64,000 nucleotides of DNA from Silvibacterium bohemicum (GCF_001006305.1 NZ_LBHJ01000004.1:806001-870000), one strand, 5' to 3'; positions 53,153 to 63,039 are shown, counted from the stretch's first letter. Translations and numbers: made by a program. Notes: generated by a model not told the origin, from the sequence alone.

Positions 53153-53893
53153 TTACCAGGGCAGTTCTTGACCCAGGTGAATGAACCGTCCGTTGGGGCC
53201 ATCCTGCGGAAGCAGTGCCAGTTCGACACTGGTCTTTGCTCCATCGACGATTTCCATCGGAGCCTTGTCGGTGCCCATGTCGGTCTTGACCCATCCGGGA
53301 TGCGCCGAGTTCACCTTGATCTTGGTATCTTTCAGCTCTGCAGCGAGGTGAATGGTAAACGCATTCAACGCCGACTTCGACGCATCATAGGCAAGACTCT
53401 TGACGGCGGCGATGGGGCTGTTAGGATCCGCATGAAGAGTGAGAGATCCCAGAACGCTGGATAGATTCACAATGCGACCGGCATCGCTCTTCTTCAGCAA
53501 CGGCAGAAATTCACGCGTGACGGCGACAACAGCGAAGAGATTCGTACCGAACACCGTCTGCAGTTCTTCTTCTGTTGTCTCGGATACTGTCAGCGCGAAC
53601 ATATCGGTCTGCGATCCTACGCCGGCGTTGTTGATGAGAATATCGAGCTTGCCGAACTTGTCGCCAATTGTCTTCACGGCTGCTTTACGATCCTGATCGC
53701 TGGTCACTTCGAGCTTGACCGGAAATGCATCGATGCCCTCGGCCTTCAGCTTGGAGGCGGTTTCTTCGGCAGAGGCCAAAGTCCGCGCTGCGACCACAAC
53801 AGTAATACCCTTCTGACCCAACTGACGGGCTGTTTCCAATCCAATTCCACGATTGGCGCCGGTAATCAGCGCGACTTTCTTTTCGTTTGCCAT
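53153..53893 (-). CDS. Short-chain dehydrogenase/reductase
   Basis: A 246-residue classical SDR. The Rossmann cofactor site is TGANRGIGLE, followed by the structural NNAGVGSQ, the catalytic S in NLSSVLGSL and the Y-x3-K in YDASKSALN. The cofactor-binding loop (VAARTLASAEET) with an Arg after the second strand suggests NADP(H). The substrate is unknown; these proteins reduce a wide range of carbonyls. ATG 53893 is used because GGAGAGGGAAAG is just upstream; the open frame reaches 53947. It is a single-gene unit. Confidence 0.9.
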   Translation of the reverse strand: MANEKKVALITGANRGIGLETARQLGQKGITVVVAARTLASAEETASKLKAEGIDAFPVKLEVTSDQDRKAAVKTIGDKFGKLDILINNAGVGSQTDMFALTVSETTEEELQTVFGTNLFAVVAVTREFLPLLKKSDAGRIVNLSSVLGSLTLHADPNSPIAAVKSLAYDASKSALNAFTIHLAAELKDTKIKVNSAHPGWVKTDMGTDKAPMEIVDGAKTSVELALLPQDGPNGRFIHLGQELPW

Positions 53894-54007
53894 TTGAACT
53901 TTCCCTCTCCGCAAAAGATGTACGAGGTGGGAACGAAGATTCAGCAAAACCGAGCGGCGATCAAGATCACGCTTCGCCAGCTAGCTAATTCGGAAATGCT
54001 TCGCAAT

Positions 54008-54892
54008 TTACAACGCGCGTGCCGCCCGTTTCGCCGCGAACTCGGCGGGAGTCGGGATCGGCTCCAGTTCATTGCCAGCAAACATCTCCGTAAAGAGTCC
54101 GATAAGTTCATCGCGCAGGAGTCCATTGGTGGCGAGCACTTCGCGGCTATCCAGCTTGAAAGGAGCGCCACTGAAGGTGGTGATTGTCCCTCCCGCCTCT
54201 GCGACCAGAAGAGCGCCGGCCGCTGTATCCCATGGATTCAGGTTGAACTCCCAATACGCATCGATGCGTCCGCAGGCGGTGTAGGCCAGGTCTATCGCCG
54301 CCGAACCCGCGCGGCGTACGCCGTGCGAACGAAGCGTGAACTCCTGGTAAAAGTGGATGTTTGGATTTTCGTGGCGTTTGCGGCTAGGGAATCCCGTGGC
54401 CAGAAGAGCCTCGGCGAGATCGGCAGTCTTCGACGCGTGAATGCGCACGCCATTCAAGTAAGCGCCCTTACCTTTTTCCGCAGTGAAAAGCTCATCCCGC
54501 AGCGGATCGTAAATAACTCCAGCGACTATCTCGCCATCTTCTGTCGGCGCAAGCGTGGAAGCGCGCCGCTCCAGCCCCATAGAGACGCAAAAGACCGGAA
54601 AACCGTGCGCGAAATTCGTGGTGCCGTCGAGCGGATCGATGTACCAGCGATATTCCTTATCGAGATGCGTGCGAGTTCCCTCTTCGCCGAAGACGCCGTG
54701 TTCCGGGAAAACATCCATCAGTCGTTGGACGATGAGCTTTTCCGAGGCGCGATCGGCTTCTGTAACCAGATCGACGTCGCCCTTGTACTCCGTTGCGACT
54801 CCGCGATGATAGAAGTCGCGAATGAGAGCGCCGGCCTCGATAGCAATGCGGGAAGCAGACGGAACGAAGGCGAAGCCGGAAGGTGCGTTCAA
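54008..54892 (-). CDS. suhB: Inositol monophosphatase family protein (SuhB-like)
   Basis: A 294-residue Mg2+-dependent phosphatase. The metal sites are E in HGVFGEEGTR, DPLDGTTNF, and WDTAAGALLVAEAGG near the end. SuhB-like enzymes hydrolyse inositol-1-phosphate and related sugar phosphates; E. coli SuhB also acts in rRNA transcription antitermination. The start is TTG 54892, with GAGGA seven bases upstream and a 4-base overlap with the stop of the Hfq-like gene, so they are translationally coupled. No nearer ATG exists. Confidence 0.88.
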   Translation of the reverse strand: MNAPSGFAFVPSASRIAIEAGALIRDFYHRGVATEYKGDVDLVTEADRASEKLIVQRLMDVFPEHGVFGEEGTRTHLDKEYRWYIDPLDGTTNFAHGFPVFCVSMGLERRASTLAPTEDGEIVAGVIYDPLRDELFTAEKGKGAYLNGVRIHASKTADLAEALLATGFPSRKRHENPNIHFYQEFTLRSHGVRRAGSAAIDLAYTACGRIDAYWEFNLNPWDTAAGALLVAEAGGTITTFSGAPFKLDSREVLATNGLLRDELIGLFTEMFAGNELEPIPTPAEFAAKRAARAL

Positions 54893-55218
54893 GAGATTTC
54901 CTCAATGGTCGTAGGAGAGGCTGCTATGGGCGCGTCCGCTGCTTTGCGGCTGCGGCGGCGCGGCTCTTCGCCCTTGCGCGCGATCTCCGTAATGGTGCGG
55001 ATCTGATGTTTATAGATGAAGAGATTGGGCTTGCCTTCGCGCGTAAGGCGAATCATGCGATCGTCGAAATACTCGATCCATCCGGAGACCGCTTCGCCAT
55101 CGCGAAGTTTCACGCTCACCGTCACCTGCTTGTCGCTGAGAAAGCGCAGGTAGAGAGCCTCTTGTCCTGTCTCTCCTGGCGGCGGCGATTTCTGGCGCTT
55201 GCGCGACGGTCCCGGCAT
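54889..55218 (-). CDS. Hfq-like Sm-fold RNA-binding protein
   Basis: A 109-residue protein whose middle (about 18-82) follows Hfq. QEALYLRFLSDKQ stands in place of the distal/proximal-site helix, VKLRDGEAVSGWIEYFDDRMIRL forms the Sm1 strands, and LFIYKHQIRTI is the Sm2 motif with the diagnostic YKH. The usual Q-D-x-F-L-N is altered to Q-E-x-L-Y-L-R, and both ends are basic and Pro/Arg-rich. Hfq hexamers bind small RNAs and mRNAs. The overlap with suhB is unusual. It may be the normal acidobacterial Hfq or a divergent Sm protein. Confidence 0.8.
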   Translation of the reverse strand: MPGPSRKRQKSPPPGETGQEALYLRFLSDKQVTVSVKLRDGEAVSGWIEYFDDRMIRLTREGKPNLFIYKHQIRTITEIARKGEEPRRRSRKAADAPIAASPTTIEEIS

Positions 55219-55256
55219 GGCCTCAATTGTAACGGAGCCTCACAATGGCTGGCGCA

Positions 55257-56159
55257 TCAGCCGCATCCGGCCTTCTTGCGGCGAATCGGAGTAGCCCAGC
55301 CCGTCACTGGGGAATCGGCAAACGAGGTTCCCACCGGTTGGCACTCCGGACACCAGTAGGTGGAACGAGCCCCGACGCCTTGCTTGCGCATAAGAACGAG
55401 CGTGCCGCAGCGGCGGCATTGCCGGCCCTGCCGCCCGTAGACCCACACCCGGCTCGCTGGGTTGGCGTTGCCAGTGGTCCGGCGCGCTCCGGTGTAGGTT
55501 GTAATGCCGTCGCCGGATGTTCCGAGAACATTGGCTCCCATCATCTTTCTCGATGTCTCGACCAGGCAGTCGATCTCTGCATTGGAGAGCGATGCGACAC
55601 TGCGAAAAGGATGCACCTTGCAGGCGAAGCACACCTCGGATTTGTAGACATTTCCCAGCCCCGCCATGACCTGCTGATTCAGGAGGACGTTGGCAATCTC
55701 TTCGTCAGAATGGGCACGGATGCGAGCCATCGCTTCGTCTTCCGAGAACTGCTGGCTGAGAAGATCGGGTCCGAGTTTAGGTATCGCGGCATGGCGCGTC
55801 AGAGAGCCGGCGGTGTGAAATTGCGCGACAGGAACATCGAAGGCGACGGCCTCAAAGTTCTTTGTGCGGATCACGACCCGCATGTGCTGCCGCGTCCATC
55901 TCCATTTTTCGCCGGTGCGATAGATATGCCAGCTCCCGCTCATGAGCATGTGCGTAACTAAAATGAGATTGCCGGAGAAATAGATGAGCAGCCACTTGCC
56001 GCGAGCTTCCACCTTCTCGATGATTCGTCCCGTGACAGGCGTGTTGTCATGCACGCTGGCCAGCGGCGCGTAAGCGGTATCGAATTCAGTCACGGCAGCT
56101 CCAGCCAACGCTTTATTCAGGGCGCGGGCGGAGCGAAAGATGGTATCGCCCTCGGGCAT
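55257..56159 (-). CDS. Fpg/Nei-family DNA glycosylase (Nei2-like)
   Basis: A 300-residue base-excision repair enzyme for oxidised bases. It begins M-P-E-G-D, giving the catalytic N-terminal Pro2 and Glu3 after Met removal. The helix-two-turn-helix region reads LLNQQVMAGLGNVYKSE, and a zinc finger is formed by CRRCG and CPEC (spaced as in Nei). The EGD instead of EGP start and the finger place it nearer to Nei than to Fpg. It begins 2 bases after the end of the second Lhr gene, so the two are cotranscribed. In mycobacteria too, lhr neighbours a nei gene. Confidence 0.92.
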   Translation of the reverse strand: MPEGDTIFRSARALNKALAGAAVTEFDTAYAPLASVHDNTPVTGRIIEKVEARGKWLLIYFSGNLILVTHMLMSGSWHIYRTGEKWRWTRQHMRVVIRTKNFEAVAFDVPVAQFHTAGSLTRHAAIPKLGPDLLSQQFSEDEAMARIRAHSDEEIANVLLNQQVMAGLGNVYKSEVCFACKVHPFRSVASLSNAEIDCLVETSRKMMGANVLGTSGDGITTYTGARRTTGNANPASRVWVYGRQGRQCRRCGTLVLMRKQGVGARSTYWCPECQPVGTSFADSPVTGWATPIRRKKAGCG

Positions 56160-56161
56160 CT

Positions 56162-59100
56162 CTACTGAACCTCTCCGGCAGCAGCTGCCACATCTGTTTC
56201 GGATGCAGAAACCGGCGGCAGGATGCGGCGCATGTTGAAGCCCATCGGCGCTGGCGTGAAGCCGGCATCCATGAGGAAGCGCGCGAGAAAGTGTTCGTGC
56301 GTCGGCTGACCGTTGATCGTGGAAATGAGCAGGCCTCCGCGGTGACGAGCTTCGTCCTGCCGCATGCTCTCCTGCGCGCTCCGCGCGAGAAACGCCGCGA
56401 GATCTCGCGCAGCATTGCCGCGGTCTGGCTCATCCGCCGGTAGAAAGACCTGCAGACTCGGGTTGTTGCGGCGCATGTAGCCGATAAGCTCTCCATTGCG
56501 CAGAATGACGGAAGCTCCAACGCTGCGGGTAAGCGAGCGCGGACCGGGTTCGCTGGCTTCCGTCTCAGGAATCGCACTGAGCTCGTCGCCCGGCCGTGTT
56601 GTACCAGTCGACGCACCCTGACCGCTGTTTTGCGGCCAGCGCAGAACAGAGCCATAGACATTCGCTGGGTCAGCGGCGCCGAGAGCAACAATCTCCGGCT
56701 TGTCGGAGTTGTTGCGCAGCGAGCGAAGCAGGTCGACCGCTGCAGGCAACGCGAACTGCGCGGCTCCAAGCCCTGCGATGAAGTATCCGCGGCGAACCCG
56801 CCCACTCTCCTCAAGCGCCTTCAGCACGTCGTAAACAGCGCTGAAGCCACCGGGAACATTCTCCTGAGCCACCGTTTCGCGGGTGAGGATGCCATAGCGA
56901 TTCAGCATCTGCAGCGCGAGAGCGTGCGACCACTCGGTCTGCTGCGCCGGCGTACTGCGGTCAGGTTGCGGCACAAGCCCCCAGCGGCCTTGCGCGCTGG
57001 GCGGAGTGGTGCGCCGCGATCGAAACGTAGGCAGATTATGCTGCCGCTTGGCCGGCCGCGAAGACGAGGGTTTGCTCACATATGAGCGCAGCGCATGCAG
57101 AGTGTCATTGGTGACCAGGCCGCGCCAAACAAGATCCCAGAGGGCATCGAGCGTTTCTCCGGGATAGCCGCCACCGAGCGCATCGTGAAGCTGCGCGAAA
57201 AACATGGCTCCGTTGCGGGTGAGTTGATCGAGAATCGCTGTTTCTTTTTCCGTGACCGGCTCATCGGTGCGGACGTTGCGCGGCGGCAGCAGCGTGGAGA
57301 GCTTGTCGGAGAGATAGAGCGCGATGCGACCGTCATGCTCGCCGAGCGGATCGAGGCCGCACCAGACAACTTCGCCGGCGGCGATGAGGGTGTCGAGGTC
57401 AGAGGGCGAATATCTGCTGAGACGTGCGGGCAGGATGGTCGATTCAAGCATGGACGCGGGCAGCGGCGCCCCCTGCAGGTTCTCGATCGTGTCGAGAAGC
57501 GCGTCGAGCCCGCGACGGCGTTGCAGCACTCCTTGCCAGTGGGTCTCGAAGCGCGCGAGGAGGTGCTGCTCTACCGGTTCGATCTCTTTTCGTAACCGTG
57601 CCAGTGACTTTCTGCGAATCTGGCGCAGGACTTCGACATCGCACCACTCGCGATGAACGCCGTTCGGACGAAAGCCGCCTTCGACAACGCGCCCATCAAG
57701 CAGCAGCGTCCGCAACGATGAGTCAACCAGCTTCGTATCCAGGCCAAATCTCTTGGCGGCTTCCTGTAGCGTAAATGGCCCATGGGTGCGGGCATAGCGA
57801 CGGACAAGTTCGAGCACCGGCGCCGCCACCGGTTCGAGGAATGAGGCGGCAATGCCGGGCGGCAGCGGGATCCCGAGCGCATCGCGGTAACGCGCCGCGT
57901 CCTCGATGGCGATGAGGCGCTTCTCTCCAGCGATCTTGACTTCGAGGAGCCGGCGGGCGCGCAACAATCGATCGAGCGACTGCAGCAGATCCACGGATTC
58001 GAGCCGCCTCGCAAGATCCTCACGGGCCAGATCGCCGAGACGAAGCAACAGATCGTGCATGCCATCAACCGAGCGGACGCGCTGCGTTTCGCCAAGCGCC
58101 TGAATCTGCTCTTCTACTTCGGCGATGGCATCGGCGTCGAGGATCTCGCGGAGATCGGCATCTCCAAGCAGGTCGCGCAGCTGATCCTGATCGATGGAGA
58201 GAGCCTGTGCACGACGCTCTGCCAGCGGCGCATCGCCGTCATAGATGTAATTCGCCACGTAGCTGAAAAGCAGTGACGAGGCGAAAGGCGACGGCGTGCG
58301 TGAATCGGCCACATGAACGCGAATCTGCCGCTTTTCGACCGAGCGCAGCACCTCAAGAAATGCAGGGATGTCGAAGACATCCCGCAAGCACTCGCGATAA
58401 GCCTCGAGCAGCATCGGAAACGACGGATAACGGGATGCTACGGCGAGCAGGTCATAAGCGCGCTTGCGCTGCTGCCACAGCGGGGCGCGGCCCTGCGCGC
58501 GACGGCGCGGCAGCAGGAGAGCGCGTGCCGCTGATTCGCGAAATTTCGCAGCGAAGAGCGCGGTCGATCCTAACTGACGAAGGACTAAATCGGTGGCCTC
58601 GCCGGCATCGAGGAGGATGAGGTCGGCGTCGGGCGCAACATCGGTGTCAGGAAAGCGCAGAACAAAACCATCGTCGGCCCACATGGTCTCGACATCCGGT
58701 CCTCCTGACGCGCGAATGCGCCCGGTGACCGCCATAGCCCAGGGCGCGTGCACGCGGCTTCCAAAAGGTGTGAGCACGCAAACACGCCAGTCGCCCAGCT
58801 CATCGCGCACACGCTCGATGACGATGTTGCGGTCATCTGGAACTGTATTGGTTACAATCTCCTGATCGGCCAGGAAGCGCATCAGGTTCTCCGCCGCCTG
58901 CAGCTCCAAATCATGCTCGCGGGTCAAGCGGCTGATAGCGGCGTTGCGCGGCACCTCACGCAGTTCCCGAATCAGTGCGCCGATGCGCTGGCCGAATTCC
59001 AGTGGCCGCCCCGCCTGATCGCCATGCCAGAAAGGCATCTTGCCGGGTTCGCCGGGCGCGGGCGAGACGAGCACGCGATCGTGCGTGATCTCGTCGATGC

Positions 59101-61018
59101 GCCAGGACGATGCGCCGAGGACAAAGGTGTCGCCGGTGCGGCTCTCGAAGACCATCTCTTCATCGAGCTCACCCACGCGCACCGGCTTCTCCGAGCCCGA
59201 AAGAAATACGCCGTAAAGACCGCGATCGGGAATCGTGCCGCCATTCAAAATCGCCAGGCTCTTGGCGCTTTCGCGCGGGGTGAGCGTGTTGCTCACCCGA
59301 TCCCAGGTAATGCGCGGACGCAGCTCCGCGAATTCGTCCGAGGGGTAGCGGCCGGCGAGCAGATCGAGCACGCCTTCGAAGGCTGTACGGCTGAGCGAGG
59401 CAAAAGGCGCCGATGCGCGCACCATGGCGAAAACCGCTTCGACTGTGATCTCCGGCTGTGGCGGCGGCTCTTTCTTTCTGCGCGGAACAGCCAGCGCAGG
59501 TGGATGCGCGACTGTGGCGACGATCTGCTGCGCCAGCACGTCCAGCGGATTACGCAGATAGCGCGCCGACTCGACCAAACCTTCGTGCATCGCGCGCGTA
59601 ACGGCGGCGCACGCGACGAGGTCGGCGCGGAATTTGGGAAAGATGATGCCTTCGCTCGCCGCTCCCACCTGATGCCCGGCGCGGCCGATGCGCTGCATGC
59701 CGCTGGCTACCGAAGGCGGCGCTTCGATCTGAATGACGAGATCGATGGCGCCCATATCGATGCCCAGCTCAAGCGATGACGTTGCGACAAGCGCGCGAAT
59801 GGAGCCTGCCTTGAGCTGTTCTTCGATCTCCGACCGCTGCGCTGCCGCGAGCGAGCCATGGTGAGCGCGCGCCAGCGGCTGCGGAAGATCGCGCTCCTGC
59901 GCGAGTTCGTTAATCGCACCGGCCAGCCGCTCCGCGGTGCGTCGATTGTTGACGAAGATGAGCGTGGACTCGCGCTCGAGGATGATCTCCAACAGACGCG
60001 GATGGATGGCACTCCAAATCGATGTGCGCTTCGGTCCTTGCGAAGCCGCGCCGCTCGGCAGCTCCTCGATCTGGCCCAGGCGAGCCATATCTTCGACCGG
60101 AACCTCGACCTTCAGCTCGAGGCGTTTTGTCTCGCTGGCATTGATGATTGTCACCGGACGAAAAGGCTGTGCAGCCTCTTCGTCCGTAGTCCATTCATGC
60201 TCGAAGGCAGCAACTTCGCTCGCCGCCTTCTGCTGCGGAGTGCCCTTCTCGCGTGGCGCGCGACCGCTGACTTCCACACCGGCAAGAAAGTGCGCTACTT
60301 CCTCAAGCGGACGCTGCGTCGCCGAAAGCCCAATGCGTTGCAGCTCTTTGCCAGTGATGGCCTGCAGGCGTTCGAGGCTGAGAGCGAGATGGGCTCCGCG
60401 CTTGGTAGGGACGAGAGCGTGTATCTCATCGATGATGACGGTCTCGACCGTTCGCAGCGAAGTTGCCGACTCTGAGGTCAGCAAGAGATAGAGGGACTCC
60501 GGCGTGGTGATGAGGATCTCGGCAGGATGGCGGCGAAAACGTGCTCGCTCGCGCTGCGCCGTATCTCCAGTACGGATGCTGATCTCGGGAATATGCACCG
60601 CGACGCCGCGCTGGCGAGCCATGTTATCGATGCCGGCCAGCGGCGAACGAAGGTTGCGCTCGACATCGACGGCCAATGCCTTGAGCGGGCTGATGTAGAT
60701 CACGCGGCAGCCCTCGACGTCTGAGTCGGGCGAATGGAGCATTAGGCGATCCAGGCACCACAGGAAGGCGGTGAGCGTTTTTCCCGTTCCCGTGGGGGCA
60801 AGGATCAGGGTGCTCTCGCCACGCGCGATGGCCGGCCAGCCCAGGCGCTGCGGCGCCGTGGGATGATCGAAGACCGCCCGAAACCACTCTGCGGTGACCG
60901 GATGAAAAAGCGCGAGCGCGGCGTCGTTAAGCTCCGCGATGTTCAGGCTGGACGGCTTCGGGGCCGCTTCCGCGGCTGTTCGACGCTTGCCCTTAAGCGG
61001 GTTTGGCTTCGATTTCAT
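56162..61018 (-). CDS. lhr: Full-length Lhr-type ATP-dependent helicase (copy 2)
   Basis: A 1618-residue superfamily 2 helicase, longer than E. coli Lhr (1538). Walker A is APTGTGKT (74-81), the DEIH box is at 197-200, and GLSATQRP, LVATSSLELGID and QRIGRAGHQVG are the later helicase motifs. A long Lhr C-terminal region with winged-helix repeats follows. Extra length includes a charged insertion (about 250-310) between RecA domains and a 90-residue Ser/Pro stretch near 1290-1330. It is followed directly by a Nei-type glycosylase, a known Lhr partner arrangement. It is distinct in sequence from copy 1. Confidence 0.93.
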   Translation of the reverse strand: MKSKPNPLKGKRRTAAEAAPKPSSLNIAELNDAALALFHPVTAEWFRAVFDHPTAPQRLGWPAIARGESTLILAPTGTGKTLTAFLWCLDRLMLHSPDSDVEGCRVIYISPLKALAVDVERNLRSPLAGIDNMARQRGVAVHIPEISIRTGDTAQRERARFRRHPAEILITTPESLYLLLTSESATSLRTVETVIIDEIHALVPTKRGAHLALSLERLQAITGKELQRIGLSATQRPLEEVAHFLAGVEVSGRAPREKGTPQQKAASEVAAFEHEWTTDEEAAQPFRPVTIINASETKRLELKVEVPVEDMARLGQIEELPSGAASQGPKRTSIWSAIHPRLLEIILERESTLIFVNNRRTAERLAGAINELAQERDLPQPLARAHHGSLAAAQRSEIEEQLKAGSIRALVATSSLELGIDMGAIDLVIQIEAPPSVASGMQRIGRAGHQVGAASEGIIFPKFRADLVACAAVTRAMHEGLVESARYLRNPLDVLAQQIVATVAHPPALAVPRRKKEPPPQPEITVEAVFAMVRASAPFASLSRTAFEGVLDLLAGRYPSDEFAELRPRITWDRVSNTLTPRESAKSLAILNGGTIPDRGLYGVFLSGSEKPVRVGELDEEMVFESRTGDTFVLGASSWRIDEITHDRVLVSPAPGEPGKMPFWHGDQAGRPLEFGQRIGALIRELREVPRNAAISRLTREHDLELQAAENLMRFLADQEIVTNTVPDDRNIVIERVRDELGDWRVCVLTPFGSRVHAPWAMAVTGRIRASGGPDVETMWADDGFVLRFPDTDVAPDADLILLDAGEATDLVLRQLGSTALFAAKFRESAARALLLPRRRAQGRAPLWQQRKRAYDLLAVASRYPSFPMLLEAYRECLRDVFDIPAFLEVLRSVEKRQIRVHVADSRTPSPFASSLLFSYVANYIYDGDAPLAERRAQALSIDQDQLRDLLGDADLREILDADAIAEVEEQIQALGETQRVRSVDGMHDLLLRLGDLAREDLARRLESVDLLQSLDRLLRARRLLEVKIAGEKRLIAIEDAARYRDALGIPLPPGIAASFLEPVAAPVLELVRRYARTHGPFTLQEAAKRFGLDTKLVDSSLRTLLLDGRVVEGGFRPNGVHREWCDVEVLRQIRRKSLARLRKEIEPVEQHLLARFETHWQGVLQRRRGLDALLDTIENLQGAPLPASMLESTILPARLSRYSPSDLDTLIAAGEVVWCGLDPLGEHDGRIALYLSDKLSTLLPPRNVRTDEPVTEKETAILDQLTRNGAMFFAQLHDALGGGYPGETLDALWDLVWRGLVTNDTLHALRSYVSKPSSSRPAKRQHNLPTFRSRRTTPPSAQGRWGLVPQPDRSTPAQQTEWSHALALQMLNRYGILTRETVAQENVPGGFSAVYDVLKALEESGRVRRGYFIAGLGAAQFALPAAVDLLRSLRNNSDKPEIVALGAADPANVYGSVLRWPQNSGQGASTGTTRPGDELSAIPETEASEPGPRSLTRSVGASVILRNGELIGYMRRNNPSLQVFLPADEPDRGNAARDLAAFLARSAQESMRQDEARHRGGLLISTINGQPTHEHFLARFLMDAGFTPAPMGFNMRRILPPVSASETDVAAAAGEVQ

Positions 61019-61209
61019 CGCCTGAATTCAGGATATTCCTCACGCTGCTTGGATGCGTTCGTGCGTTGATCCGCCGCAAGTTATGCGCTCCCTTTGCGGC
61101 CGAACGGAAACACTTTGAGAGCAGATCCCACAGCAACAAAACGTCGCGAAAATCTGCGCCCGATCTTGCCGTTTGCGAAATTTCCTGCCCGGCTCTAGCC
61201 TCTAAGACG

Positions 61210-61635
61210 ATGTCAGACACCTCTCATTTGCTGGATCCAACCCTGGCGCAACAATTACTTGGCGCTGCCCGCGAAGTTGCCGCGCATGCCTATGCGCCCT
61301 ATTCGCGCTTCCGCGTAGGCGCTGCGCTGCTCTTCGACGACGGCCACATAACGACCGGCTGCAACGTGGAGAACGTATCGTTCGGACTGACCAGCTGCGC
61401 CGAGCGCAACGCGCTCTTCCGCGCTGTAAGTGAGCGGGGCGCGGCCCATCGTATTGTCGCCATCGCTGTGACGAATTTGAATGATGCCGCCAGCCCGCCA
61501 TGCGGAGCCTGCCGGCAGGTGATGAGCGAATTCGTCACTCCTAGTGCGGTAATTGTCTTTCCCGGCGATGCGGGCATCGAGATTCGCAGCTTCGCCGAGC
61601 TGCTGCCGTTCAGCTTTCATCTCGAAACAAAGTAA
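61210..61635 (+). CDS. cdd: Cytidine deaminase
   Basis: A 141-residue zinc deaminase converting cytidine/deoxycytidine to uridine/deoxyuridine. It shows AYAPYSRFRVGAALL, the catalytic CAERN with C as the zinc ligand (short, tetrameric type), NVENVSFG and the other zinc pair PCGACRQ. The chosen ATG 61210 is the last start before the conserved N terminus; the frame stays open to 61003, but that part is not homologous. The ribosome site is weak. It heads a pyrimidine-salvage set, with the phosphorylase 11 bases on. Confidence 0.95.
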   Translation: MSDTSHLLDPTLAQQLLGAAREVAAHAYAPYSRFRVGAALLFDDGHITTGCNVENVSFGLTSCAERNALFRAVSERGAAHRIVAIAVTNLNDAASPPCGACRQVMSEFVTPSAVIVFPGDAGIEIRSFAELLPFSFHLETK

Positions 61636-61646
61636 GTGAGTGCATC

Positions 61647-63017
61647 ATGCATCCGATTGATCTGATCCGTAAGAAGCGCGATGGCGGCGAGCTGACAGAG
61701 GACGAAATTCGCTTCCTTGTCGAAGGCGCCGCACGACAGTCGATTCCCGAAGCGCAGCTGGCTGCTTTTCTGATGGCTGCTTTCCTGCGTGGTCTCACAT
61801 TGTACGAAGAAGCGGCTCTGACTGCGGCGATGCGGTACTCGGGCGAGGTCTTCGACCACGCAGGACTGGGACGCACGACGGTCGATAAGCACTCAACCGG
61901 CGGCGTGGGCGATAAGACATCGTTCCTGGTGGCCCCGATTGCGGCAGCGGCCGGCGTGGCCGTGCCGATGATCAGCGGACGAGCGCTGGGACACACCGGC
62001 GGCACTCTCGATAAGCTCGAGAGCATCCCCGGCTACAACACCCAACTGTCGCTGAAGGAAGCGCGGCGGGTGATCGACGCATGCGGCGCCACCATCATCG
62101 GTCAGACAAAGAACCTGGTGCCTGCAGATCGCGTCCTCTACGACCTTCGCGATCGGACCGGCACGGTGGAGAGCCCGTGGCTCATCTGCGCCTCGATCAT
62201 GAGCAAGAAGCTGGCCGCAGGCTTGAACGGGCTGGTGCTTGACGTAAAGACTGGCTCCGGAGCTTTTCTGAAAGATCTCTCGGCCTCGCGCTTTCTGGCA
62301 GCGCTCATGGTCGATACCGGCGAACGCTCGGGCACGCGGACGGCGGCGATTCTCACTTCGATGGATCAGCCGCTGGGCCGCTTCGCCGGCAACTGGGTTG
62401 AAATCTGGGAGTCGGTCGAGCTGCTTAAAAATCAGCGCAATGCCCTGAGTGAGGACCTACGCGCGCTATCGCTGGTGCTGGCCGGATGGATGATCTACCT
62501 CGGCGGCAAGGCCGCCAGCGCGGAAGAAGGGAGGACCATTGCCGAGGCAAAGCTAACCGATGGCAGCGCGCTGGACATTTTTATACGTATGGTGGAGGCG
62601 CAAGGCGGCGATGCCCGGCTTCTGAATGATCCCGTGCGTTTTCATACGCCGAAGTTTCGCCGCGAGTTTCGTGCCGAACACAGCGGGTATTTGAGCCGCG
62701 TCGACTGCGAGAAGGTAGGTTGGGCCGTTCAGCGCCTCGGCGCAGGGCGCGAGCGTGCTGGTGAACCCGTTGCCGCCCACGCCGGTCTCGAGATGCACGT
62801 AAAGCTGGGCAGCCGCATCGCAGCCGGTGAAGCGCTTTGCACGCTTTTCACCGACGAGGAGTCGCGTTTCGCCGAGCCAGAAGAGCTTCTCGCGTCCGCA
62901 CTGGTCATTGAAGACCAGCCGTCGGCCCCGCCGGCGCTGATCAGCGACATCATCACACGCAAAAACAGCGCCGAAGTGCTACAAAATCATTTTCAGGAAT
63001 CACCGGTTCGCCCATAG
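61647..63017 (+). CDS. Pyrimidine-nucleoside/thymidine phosphorylase
   Basis: A 456-residue enzyme that splits uridine or thymidine with phosphate into base and (deoxy)ribose-1-phosphate. The phosphate-binding signature KHSTGGVGDKTS and the conserved GRALGHTGGTLDKLESIPG are intact, and the C-terminal lid domain is complete. The subgroup (DeoA or Pdp) is not clear. It follows cdd by 11 bases and precedes nupC by 22, so import, deamination and phosphorolysis of pyrimidine nucleosides are grouped in one operon. Confidence 0.94.
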   Translation: MHPIDLIRKKRDGGELTEDEIRFLVEGAARQSIPEAQLAAFLMAAFLRGLTLYEEAALTAAMRYSGEVFDHAGLGRTTVDKHSTGGVGDKTSFLVAPIAAAAGVAVPMISGRALGHTGGTLDKLESIPGYNTQLSLKEARRVIDACGATIIGQTKNLVPADRVLYDLRDRTGTVESPWLICASIMSKKLAAGLNGLVLDVKTGSGAFLKDLSASRFLAALMVDTGERSGTRTAAILTSMDQPLGRFAGNWVEIWESVELLKNQRNALSEDLRALSLVLAGWMIYLGGKAASAEEGRTIAEAKLTDGSALDIFIRMVEAQGGDARLLNDPVRFHTPKFRREFRAEHSGYLSRVDCEKVGWAVQRLGAGRERAGEPVAAHAGLEMHVKLGSRIAAGEALCTLFTDEESRFAEPEELLASALVIEDQPSAPPALISDIITRKNSAEVLQNHFQESPVRP

Positions 63018-63039
63018 GATGGACTCATAGGGGAAAACA

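Noticed and set aside
58748-59779. 343-residue frame antisense to lhr copy 2
   Set aside because: Arg/His/Ala-rich composition typical of antisense shadow; the Lhr motifs on the other strand are unambiguous.
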